DNA of 64,000 nt from Carposina sasakii (taxonomy: Eukaryota; Arthropoda; Insecta; Lepidoptera; Carposinidae). Position 1 is the first letter of the stretch. Every line of letters begins with the position of its first letter. The notes under the pieces were generated by a model. The model saw only the letters and a program-made list of their open reading frames with translations. It made no database searches and was not told the origin of the DNA. Position numbers and translations under genes: made by a program. Where the stretch lies: assembly GCA_014607495.2 (NCBI GenBank), contig CP053148.1, forward strand, positions 17,794,001 to 17,858,000, given 5' to 3'. Below are positions 36,730 to 45,710 of this stretch, in pieces.

Positions 36730-37091
36730 CAATAGATTTGCTCTTGTCAATAGACAGCATGGACTCCTCGTTCCGGCCGGACCGGAAGCCCAAACTTGCG
36801 CCGGTATCCTGCAGCTGTCCTCCATAAAAGTCTCCAAAAGCCGTCGCCGTTCCGAGCAACCCTGAGCGGTCCTGTAAAGCCGCCTTAGCTTTTTCCACAC
36901 TCTGTTTCAGTTGCTCGAAGGTGGACTGGTGGAGTCGGTATGGGGGCCAGTCGGAGGCCGGCCAGGGCTCCTCTTTTAGGGCGCTCCGCTTGAGTTCCAG
37001 GGCTCCAGTGTAGGAGCAGCTGCTTTCGTACATCGCAGCTTTGAAACCTGCTCGAAGTGCAGCCGCACACTTTAGGCTCCTGAAGTCAACC
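36730..37091 (-). CDS. Internal coding exon of an unidentified, probably regulatory protein
   Basis: A 362-nt minus-strand block with acceptor TTTATCTGCAG before 37091 and donor ATTG|GTAAGT after 36730, both strong. One frame is open throughout: 'VDFRSLKCAAALRAGFKAAM' opens it, 'WPASDWPPYRLHQSTFEQLK' sits centrally, then 'QSVEKAKAALQDRSGLLG' (a short amphipathic helix) and a Ser/Gly-rich end. Codon use and GC are higher than the surroundings, as expected for real exon. It enters with one base and leaves with one base of a split codon. I have a weak impression of the insect Eip93F/Mblk-1 transcription factor group, which I cannot confirm. Neighbouring exons must lie across long introns. Confidence 0.55.
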
Positions 37092-40010
37092 CTGCAGATA
37101 AATTAGGTGCATGAGCCAATGAATCTGAGTAAAGTAAATGGTAAAGTAGACATAATAGATGCGGCTGTATTCCCAAAGCAGGGTAGTTAGAAACGCAGGA
37201 CCACGAAAGAAATCCTATGGCCACGTTTGAATAAAATAAAAGATCAGTGAGAAGTTTGCAATTCATGAAAGAAGTAGTATTTTAGATTCTAGTGAAGCAC
37301 ATCGATCAAAGGGTTTTTGTTGCTATCAAATCGTTATAATAATAACAGATGATGAATTAAGAAATAGTAATAAAATGCAGAGTAATAATATTCCTTCGAT
37401 AAGGATAGGCGATGCCCGCAACTTTGCTATCACGGTTCATAGTGTTTGAGTATGATTTAAATTTCCATCAACGACTGATAGGCGTTATCAAGTTGCAGTT
37501 ATTTTAAGCTGTAGGCTCTAATGATATCAATTTCGCACATATCGTTTAGTGCTCACGTGCAAATTGCTATATCTACTCCAACAAGTCATGGCCGAATCAT
37601 CTTGAACAATCGCATGAAATTGTGTCATTATTTTATGATATCTGGTGCAGTTGAACAAAAATAGATTTGTTCTGATTTTATAGACCCTGCTATATTGCTG
37701 TGCTGTATTATTTACCTACATGGTCCCTTATCATGTTGCTATTCTAGGTATGGCCATACATCATCCGCTGAGGCTCGAATCCGACGACTTATGTTTGGAA
37801 TAAAGAGTATAACATCTTAAGTAGATTTTAAAGTAGCAGCTATGAAGATATCTTTTGCAAACCTGATCAAACCTGCTTCCTTGTTATCTAACTAGCAAAA
37901 ACGACTTGATAGCAAAGATATTTTAATATTTGCTGATTACTTGTACAATTCCAATAACGTAACAGCAACATCAAAGGAATTTGATATTTCAACGCGAATA
38001 TTGTAAAAGTCCGAAAGAAGATTATCCGATAGAAGACCAAAGTGACAGACATAGTCTCGAAGTGTAGCAAACTGAAGTGGCAGTGGGCTGGTCACATCTG
38101 TCGTAGAAGCGATGGACGGTGGAGTAAGCGAGTTCTTGAATACAGCGCCTCGGCAAGCTGCGATAGAGCCAAGCTGACTGACTGACTGAAAGCTTCTCAT
38201 TGGTCTAATAAGTATGATTGCGGGTAGTAAATACTATGAGTACTAGTGATGTTACCTATGCCGATATTTTTTGGAGCAGACGTGAATTGTATTTGGGCCA
38301 AAGCAGATAAGTTTGTGCTACGTTATTTTTAGGAGCCCCTTTGACCCATCCATACATTTTGCTGAATTATATATTTCAGAATACAGATGTAAGTAGGTAG
38401 GTACAATAAATGAAAAACTTATTTCGTGGGCCACAAGATGGTAGGACAATGTATAGTTACTGGGCAGTAGTGGGTAGTCTGATATCGCTTTTGTATTACT
38501 TACTTACTTGGCTTTGACAAAAATGCGATTAGCCATATCGAAACATATAAGTACCATGTTATTACAAAACAATTAAACACTGACTTATTAATTTGTCAAA
38601 TAACATTTTTAAACAGTGCCTATATAGGTTCACAGAGGCTTATAAATTTAAACTCCACGATAGTAGATCATGTCATCAGTATATAGTTAATTAAAACTAT
38701 ACTATCCACACAAACGGAAACAAACACTGTTGTTTAAACGGATATCCTAATATTCCAAAATTACCTCATATCGGATATTCTTTTCCTTTTAGCACGCAAA
38801 ACGGTTTTCTTCTCTGTATCCGTGGTGACAGATATCGTGGTATCACATGTCAGTGATACCACGTGACTTGAAAATGCACTCTCTTCACTACACTATTTCG
38901 AACGACGTTTGAAATTCAAAAGAATTTGAAAACCCTTCGAACTCGGCCAACTTATCTCTGCTAGTGGACTTTCAGATCATTGTCGCTTCAATCTACGTGT
39001 CTAGAAAATTAGTACTATGCGACACAGTTTCCGTTAACTTCCAACAGACCAGAAAACTTTGTGGCACTATTTCGAAGCCACGATGGAACGTTACCGAGTA
39101 TTCTTATCAACTGCGACTGTTTGTGACGACTGCCGTTCAAATTGAACGCATCCGGCCGAAAGGAAATGTGTTGTATAACCAATTTAATATTTTACAACAT
39201 GATTTGACTCCGTACACGTTAATAGTGCGTTTGTGTTTAGTGAATTCAATTCATTTGTTCGACGTAAAGCTCATTTTGTAATAGTCTCGGAGAATTTTGG
39301 TCGTCAATGACAAAGAGCGTCAGATAGTTTAGAGCTTGTCACCGACATGATGAATATCGGAGAACGGGAAAAGCCAGTATAAGTTCCTACATAACTGAAC
39401 TACGCGTTACGTTGTATGTGCGAATAGATGACATGGGTAAATATATAAATGAAATACAACTCTCTAGCGACCTGTTACGATTTGTATGTTGGGAAATTTT
39501 TCCAAGAATATATGTATAAAAACGAAATACTGCACCCTGTATGTACATATAGCTTGTATCATCACAATTGTGATTAAACTACATATGTGTAATAAAATTC
39601 GTGTTAAATAAAATTATATTGCAGCTAGTGCACCCTCTGCCTTTACGCCGATAAACAGCAACAAGATTATAAAAATGACCATCTCTAATCAACAGCACAT
39701 TTCAGCACACCCATCACTTCATCGCCACGTCCCAGTGAGCCGGCGTAGGCGATCGGCGCGCGCGCAGGAAGTCTCCGCATTACACGTAACCGGTGGCAAA
39801 CGCTCACATCCGCCGATCGGCCTTCAACTCACTCTTGACTTAGATACATAGATATGGTCATTTTACTGCCTAGTTTACTGGCTATTTTGTTGACTCGCTG
39901 TGTATTAGAATAATTGAGGAAAACCGATTTATATAAAGTTTTTGGCATAATTTTGCCAAAATTGTCAAAGCATTTTGATACCAGGTGATATCACCTGGGT
40001 GATCATAGGC
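37092..40010. other. Spacer with one RTE remnant
   Basis: AT-rich. Contains the degraded RTE tail at 38030-38165, a 10-bp perfect hairpin GTGGTATCAC/GTGATACCAC near 38,840-38,866 and a CpG-rich patch with GATCGGCGCGCGCGCAGG near 39,749. No gene supported. Confidence 0.45.
38030..38165 (+). pseudogene. Degraded RTE-type LINE C-terminal fragment
   Basis: Plus-strand words 'AAACTGAAGTGGCAGTGGGC' (KLKWQWAG in the intact frame) and 'GATGGACGGTGGAGTAAGCG' match the RTE tail at 31613-32015. Frames are broken and the 3' end is lost after 'GCGCCTCGGCAAGC'. Confidence 0.65.
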
Positions 40011-40470
40011 GACTCAATAAGATATCTGAAAGATAAAGTTGATGTACTCGTATATGTCATTTATCAAGAAAGATGCTATCTGCCCCCGTATGATGAATTT
40101 GGTGAGAGCGAGATGTCTCACTTTTAAACGTCAAATTCACAGAGCTATTAATAACTAGATAAACTAAGTGTATGTACTATTAAAATAGACACTCGTTCTC
40201 GAGCCAGGACTGAACGAATTGGGGCTGATAGAAGTGGTTTGCAATCCCTTTTTACACACCAAGTAGAAACACTTGCCCTGTCTAGTTATTACTTAGCTCT
40301 GTGGATTTGACGTTTAAAAGTGAGGCATCTTGCTCTCACCAAATTCATCATACGGGTGCTGGTCTACTTTAGGCTATTAGACTATTATTGTCTTTCTCTA
40401 AAATTCCATCAAGATTGTGACAGCATATTGTGTAGACAGCATCAACTTTATCTTTCAGATTATATTGAAA
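40011..40470. mobile_element. Foldback element, ~460 bp with long inverted arms
   Basis: Outer arms share 'TCTGAAAGATAAAGTTGATG' and inner arms share 'CCGTATGATGAATTTGGTGA' and 'CACTTTTAAACGTCAAAT' in inverted orientation. The arms are imperfect and total around 110 bp per side. The centre is AT-rich and non-coding. Confidence 0.7.
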
Positions 40471-40784
40471 AAATCGGCCCTAAGAATTTAAACAGGTTTA
40501 CAACAACTTAGCAATACCTATAACATTTTATTGTCAAATGTAATTTTAAAACACTGTCTAACTCCAGACCAAGTTTTGAAAGGATCTGACCATTGAAATA
40601 TTGGCCCCTAGGCAAAATAAAATGCTGCAGCTTCCAAAATAGGTTCGCAAACAGAATGATGTTCACTTTCGTTGCGTCAAGTGAACAGATCCGGTCGGGA
40701 GCCGTGTCTTTATGCGCTCGTATCTGGGACACTCTATTGTATGTAGGCTTTATGGCCTAGTTTTAGGTCCTGAATAATAGCCCT

Positions 40785-41250
40785 TGCATCATGAACGTAT
40801 AAAGAACAACGGACGTAATGCTGTCACTGCACAGGTTGAAGCACCGTAATGGCGGCGCGTTGTAGCGCGGATTTTCTGGTAAGCGCCGAGCTTACTATGG
40901 TTTGTATATGTGGGTGGATAACGCGTCAATACACATCCCTGCTACGTTACCGAGCTTACTATGAATGCTTCACTTCATGTAGTGACAACACACACTCACA
41001 CACACACACACACTACACAACACATTAATCTAGTCCCACATTAAGATCCCTAAGGTCTTGTGTCGTGGGTACTAAGCAACGGTATATAAATACATAGATA
41101 AGTATAGAAACATCCATGACTCGGAAACAAACATCAATATTCATCATATCAATGATTGCACCTACCGGGATTCGAACCGCAGGCAGGGTCACTACCTACT
41201 AGACCAAGCGGCCGTCTCTCTGTCCGTTATTCTTTATACGTTCATGCCTT
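40785..41250. mobile_element. Inverted-repeat element enclosing a tRNA-derived SINE
   Basis: 'ATGAACGTATAAAGAACAAC' near 40791 and 'GTTATTCTTTATACGTTCAT' near 41224 are inverted, giving ~25-30 bp termini. Between them lie CpG-rich unique sequence, a (CA)n run near 40,988-41,012 and the minus-strand SINE at 41013-41217. The SINE probably inserted into the inverted-repeat element. Confidence 0.45.
41013..41217 (-). repeat. tRNA-derived SINE
   Basis: On the minus strand it starts GACGGCCGCTTGGTCTAGTA (A-box-like) and continues to GGTTCGAATCCCGGTAGGTG (B-box), as in tRNA-headed SINEs. A body with 'CATGGATGTTTC' and 'GTACCCACGACACAAG' follows. The simple (GT)n run lies at its 3' side. Confidence 0.65.
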
Positions 41251-41347
41251 GCATTGCATTCTGGAATGAAAAGGAATCCGTTAGATATACACGGAATAGG
41301 ACAGATATGCCCTGAATAGGGTGTATGGTATTATCATTATCTATCAT

Positions 41348-41512
41348 ATAATCATAAAATTACGACTTTATCCCTTACGGGGTAGGCAGAGCACCAAGGG
41401 TCGATAGAACCACATGGTGCCACTTCTGATCAATTTTGAGGGTATAGTTGAGATGTACAAGTTCGGTTAGTAGTGACAGGTGGTCAGCCCATCGCCTACA
41501 AAACACCAAGAC
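41348..41512 (-). repeat. 'ACCCCGTAAGGGATAAAG' tail repeat, inverted copy
   Basis: Plus strand shows 'TTTATCCCTTACGGGGTAGG', 'AGAACCACATGGTGCCACTT' and 'GGTGGTCAGCCCATCGCC'. It is the reverse complement of the family at 50361-50513 and includes the 5' extension present there. Confidence 0.7.
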
Positions 41513-41737
41513 CCTCTTGTCCCTCTACTGACTTGTACAATATGCCCGGGAAGAGAAGCAGCTGTTGTATTATACGTTTTTTTTTTCACTCCCAGAGCAG
41601 TATAGAAGTTTGAAAGCATAGTTATTATCTATGCTGTGACTATATTCCTCTTGTTTCGAAATTCCAGTATTTTTTCTACGATAATGTGATACCCATTTAC
41701 TTTATTTATCGAGAAACAATGTGATGTTGTCTAATAC

Positions 41738-41817
41738 GGCCAATTTCAATACTAGAGATCACAAAGAATCTCTGAAATAAGCACAAAATCTCTCGAGATC
41801 GGTTATTGAAATTGGCT
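41738..41817. mobile_element. Tiny MITE with GGCCAATTTCAATA ends
   Basis: GGCCAATTTCAATA at the left and TATTGAAATTGGCT at the right enclose about 50 bp containing 'AGAATCTCTGAAATAAGCAC'. Possibly a deletion derivative of a longer element. Confidence 0.45.
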
Positions 41818-42670
41818 GCTATAAGGCTTCAGGTACATACTCGTATTTCAGTCTAACATGAATTTAAAATTAACCCCTAATATAGATTTACATTGCAACT
41901 CACCAACGTGCCAGTATTTTACATTTATTATCATGTTTTTGAGTGGAACATGCTTTTTTCTGCAACCTGATTATTTATGGCTAACACGAACTAAATGGAA
42001 TTGCATGAATGTGGAGGGTTTTTACTGTTTAACATTTTCATTTTAAATCTGTGAAGAATTGTAGATTTGAAAACTTTATTGGTAAGGTATAAATACGCCA
42101 TTATACAAATTAATAAAATTGAGTGGGCATGTTTGTTTTAGGAACCGGCAGTTATAATTCTCACAGCGTAGGTAGGTTATCCTGAAATGTTTGTGGAAAT
42201 ATAGGTATTTATATTGCATCTTAATAGGGAGACTAGAGCATATCCAAGTTCCTCGGTCGACTCATCATCATAGTATCATGAAATTATGTCTCACCACCGT
42301 ATTGACAATTTCCACAACAAAACAGAATATAAGTACTCCATACAAATAATGTCTAGCTTCACTCATAAAACTGAAAAAGCGGAAAAAAAACGGAGATAGC
42401 TCGTATTATGCGAATATCTAGTATGCATGCATGTTAGGGCACGAGTAGACGTCCTAGGTATACCTGGCTTATTACCATAACAACATAAATCCTTGCCCAG
42501 TTAGCATTTCTGTATGTGGAATAATTTAGCAGTAAGAATTAATTGCTAGGTACATATGTACCTGAGATACAGGAATTACAATGTAGGAAATGTTAGTGAT
42601 TTATGATGAATGAGCTTTACATGGAGTTTAATGTGAATGTTATGAAGCAATTAAGGTAGTTTATGTTTAA

Positions 42671-42799
42671 CACGGTCACCAACCCGCCTGCCCAGCGTGG
42701 TGACTATGGGCAAATACCCCCCATGGCAGTCTTATGGCGTACCCTGGGGGAGGCCTACGTCCAGCAGTGGACTGCAATAGGCTGATGATGATGATGATG
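42671..42799 (+). repeat. RTE-tailed SINE-like repeat, 3' half
   Basis: Starts at 'CACGGTCACCAACCCGCCTG' and ends with 'GCAATAGGCTGATGATGATG' in a (GAT)n tail. Well conserved, hence relatively young. Confidence 0.85.
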
Positions 42800-43130
42800 T
42801 TTAACACAAGACTAGTATGATCTCGGTCAAACTATGCTCTTTAGATGTATTTTTAATAACTATTGACCTAACAACTGGCCTTCGGTATGGTTGACGTATT
42901 TCAGTAATAGTAAGCTTAACTACTGATTAAACACCAGTGTTGTTATTACAAAAGCGGGTCTAAATTTAAACACGGTTTAAAAGTTACATTGGACTGTAAA
43001 TTTTATTGAATACCTGTCAAACTTAGGTAATGCTTAGCTTGAACAATGTTAAAACTCTTTTGTAATAACACGGCAGTGGATAAAGCTACTAAGAAATAAA
43101 TCCATGTTGACATTTGACAATGAAAAAAAA

Positions 43131-43262
43131 AACGTTTCCAAAAACGTTATTTAAAAGAGATGGTAAAATTGGTAATCCGAGTTAAGTGACCCGATAGCTC
43201 AGTTGGTTAGGGCGATGCACGGAATGCGAAAGGCCGTGAGTTCAAATCTCACTCGGGTGATT
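43131..43262 (+). repeat. tRNA-like repeat with 5' extension, + copy
   Basis: From 43187 it reads GACCCGATAGCTCAGTTGG, with an exact Pol III A-box (TAGCTCAGTTGG), and ends with a T-arm GTGAG/TTCAAAT/CTCAC and TCGGGTGA, followed by a T-run that could terminate Pol III. The anticodon arm does not form a proper 5-bp stem and 7-nt loop, so this is not a working tRNA gene. The homology with the minus copy starts some 55 bp upstream of the tRNA-like head (AAAAGAGATGGT...), so the unit is a longer dispersed repeat. Confidence 0.55.
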
Positions 43263-43589
43263 TTTTTTTTCATTTTCTTATTAAAATTTATAATATGATT
43301 ATTTCTCATGGTTGAGCGTGAGTGACTGAAGTTTAAGCTAACGACCGATGTAGGTGTACAAGTCTGAGTGAAAGAAAGCCATAGGTTGAAATTATGCAGC
43401 TATCATTGGCCACATCTATGTAAGAGTTGGTTGGTGGGATTCCACATCCACGTTGAAGGATATAAAGCCCTATTGATGGCATATCTTGCCACATCGAACG
43501 GAAATCCTTAATCTTAGTCCAAGCATACTCTGAAATTAAACTCGGAGCTTTCCATATAAAATGTGATTTTATCATCTCATCAAGATCTC

Positions 43590-43706
43590 ATCACATTAGC
43601 CTATTGGTGAACGTAGGCCCAGAGCATGCGACAAAGCTATTCCCATGAGGTTTTTGCCCATAGTTACCACGCTGGGTAGATGAGTTGGTGACCGCAGTGT
43701 GATCTT
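43590..43706 (-). repeat. RTE-tailed SINE-like repeat, 3' half
   Basis: Minus-strand fragment with 'TAGCCTATTGGTGAACGTAG' and 'CATAGTTACCACGCTGGGTA'. Its inner end abuts the tRNA-like copy at 43707-43835. Confidence 0.65.
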
Positions 43707-43835
43707 GAAGAACCCACGACCTCTCGCATTCCGTGCTGGGCTCTCACCAACTGAGCTACCGGGTCACTTAACTCGGATGACGAATTTGACCATCTCTTTT
43801 AAACTTTTATTCTTACATTACGTTTTTGGCAACAT
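43707..43835 (-). repeat. tRNA-like repeat with 5' extension, - copy
   Basis: The minus strand reads GACCCGGTAGCTCAGTTGG then 'TGAGAGCCCAGCACGGAATG' and 'GTCGTGGGTTC', with the same upstream extension as the copy at 43131-43262. The 3' part of the T-arm is lost at the junction with the SINE fragment. The two copies face each other across ~450 bp. Confidence 0.55.
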
Positions 43836-43925
43836 TATTTTTTCATCTCGATAGCTATACACTAGCCAAATCTGGGTAAACAAGGCTGAATCCCTCAGCA
43901 CAATGTTTAATGATGAAACGTTTAA

Positions 43926-44233
43926 ATATTAGTATATATGTGTATACTATATCTAATACTGGCATCTTCCGGGTTATGTTTCTAAATATAATATATAAAT
44001 AATAGATTGCTACTCCAAGGTTTGCGGTCCTATTTATTCAATTATGAATCTAAACAAAGCTGACGTTACTGGCTGACGCAAATATATACAATACGATTGG
44101 TATCTATTTGCTAAGAGATAATCATTCATAATATTTTAACTGTAGCAAATAACTCTTAGAAATATGTAATTGTGAAAACCAATAAAAACTTACAAATCTA
44201 AGAGAAACTTTCAAAGTAACCTAGTACATTTGA
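43926..44233 (+). repeat. Direct repeat, left copy (308 bp)
   Basis: Read base by base it matches 48713-49020 with no difference that I could find. It contains 'ATCTTCCGGGTTATGTTTCT' and a polyadenylation-like AATAAA (in CCAATAAAAACT), and ends GTACATTTGA. It stops 9 bp before the ORF1 start codon. Confidence 0.9.
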
Positions 44234-44242
44234 ATAAGAAGA

Positions 44243-45667
44243 ATGTCGTTAACGTGTCTCTATTGTAAAAAATTGTATCATTTAAAATGCACGAACGTTT
44301 CTGAAAAGAGATACTATCTTATGACACCAGACAACAGAAACAATTGGAAATGTCAATGCTGTATAGAATCGGCATCACAAACCCATAAGGAGAGTACACC
44401 AGTGCACTCTCCAACTACACTACCATTTAGTACACCGAATATGCAAAGTACCAAAACCACGATCAACGTGCCTACAGAGAACTCATTCGAATCACTTACC
44501 ACTAATGAGACCAGGGATAGCTCGTCTATGACCAATAGCTGTACTATGAATAGAAGTTGCCCCGAGCTCAGTAATGTGATTGAGGAACTAGAATCACTTA
44601 AAACAAAATACTGCGCATTAGAGATAAAGCTTCAATCAGCGGACAATGAAATTGAGATACTTATAACAGAAAACTATGCATTAAAAACACAAATTGATGA
44701 ATATGAGAGGAAAATATGTAACCTAACTCGCATTTGTAAGTCTACGGATAAGAAAGTGACACCTCGTACAGGAAGAAAGACCCACATAAACAAAACAAAA
44801 CTAGATTTTAGACAGCCAACGCCAAGAAGCTCCCCTCAAAAGACTCCGCAGCAAACAACACCACCACAGCAACGAATACAAACAATACCTGTTGTGATGG
44901 AAGAGACAAACCTGGAAAAGGATAATACTCCTGATATACCATTGCGAAATGATATGCCTAACTTAAAAATTAAATCTAAACCTAGCATAATTATTATTGG
45001 TGATGAACAAGCAATAGGCATGTCAATACAGCTAACCAAAACCAGATTTAATAAATTGAATGACAATTATACCGTATTTGGTTATATAAAGCCTAATGCT
45101 TTGTCATCTGAGGTTCTCAGATATTGTAAATCAGCGGGAGAATATTGCAATAAAGAAGACTTTGTAGTTATTTGTACGGGGAATAATGACACAAACCCAA
45201 ATAAAATTTATTGTAACCTTTGCGTCGCAATTAATAATCTGGACAAAACAAATGTTCTACTACTGCCTGTAAATTGTAATAATAATTTAAATGAAAATAT
45301 GATAAATAATAATTTACGAATGATCGCAAATACATTTGACAACTGTAAATTTATAGAAACTGACTTTTTGTGTGACCAGAGACATTATGTAAAAATGACG
45401 TGTAATAAAATTAGTAATCATATTGACTATCTGACATATAAATTAAAATTTCTGACGTTTGCTAGGCCCGTAATACATAAAAAGGCAAACAGACCTGGGA
45501 TTCTTCCGAAAAAAGGAACTATTCCCTATTATTTCAATCGACGACATCAACCAGAATGCGATACTGCTAATAGGTCTGAGGTATCGGCAAGTCGTACATA
45601 CGAAAAAAGAGGAACTATCTTACAATACTTTCCTGTGGTAAATAAGAAATTGCTTTTTCGTACATAA
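44243..45667 (+). CDS. Retrotransposon ORF1 (PHD-like finger, coiled coil, esterase-like)
   Basis: 474 codons. It opens with a Cys/His cluster: C5, C8, H13, C16, then W35 and C37-x2-C40. These fit the second to last ligand pairs of a PHD finger (C3-C4-H-C6...C7-C8), but the first C-x2-C pair that should precede them is absent because the frame starts 9 bp after the direct repeat. Residues ~108-165 look like a coiled coil, followed by a Pro/Thr/Gln-rich linker. From ~250 on, an alpha/beta SGNH-esterase-like region follows, with IIIIGDEQAIG where GDS is usual and TGNND near 312 like block III. CR1-group ORF1 proteins bind nucleic acid in other animals; the loss of the Ser suggests a non-catalytic or decayed esterase. 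The frame is intact. Confidence 0.8.
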   Translation: MSLTCLYCKKLYHLKCTNVSEKRYYLMTPDNRNNWKCQCCIESASQTHKESTPVHSPTTLPFSTPNMQSTKTTINVPTENSFESLTTNETRDSSSMTNSCTMNRSCPELSNVIEELESLKTKYCALEIKLQSADNEIEILITENYALKTQIDEYERKICNLTRICKSTDKKVTPRTGRKTHINKTKLDFRQPTPRSSPQKTPQQTTPPQQRIQTIPVVMEETNLEKDNTPDIPLRNDMPNLKIKSKPSIIIIGDEQAIGMSIQLTKTRFNKLNDNYTVFGYIKPNALSSEVLRYCKSAGEYCNKEDFVVICTGNNDTNPNKIYCNLCVAINNLDKTNVLLLPVNCNNNLNENMINNNLRMIANTFDNCKFIETDFLCDQRHYVKMTCNKISNHIDYLTYKLKFLTFARPVIHKKANRPGILPKKGTIPYYFNRRHQPECDTANRSEVSASRTYEKRGTILQYFPVVNKKLLFRT

Positions 45668-45710
45668 TCGAAACAACAGCTCATACACTAATACTACTAA
45701 CACCTTTTGT

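Noticed and set aside
43187..43262. Functional tRNA gene
   Set aside because: A-box and T-arm are good, but the anticodon region gives no 5-bp stem with a 7-nt loop and no U33; acceptor position 1 is a G-G mismatch; related degenerate copies exist nearby.
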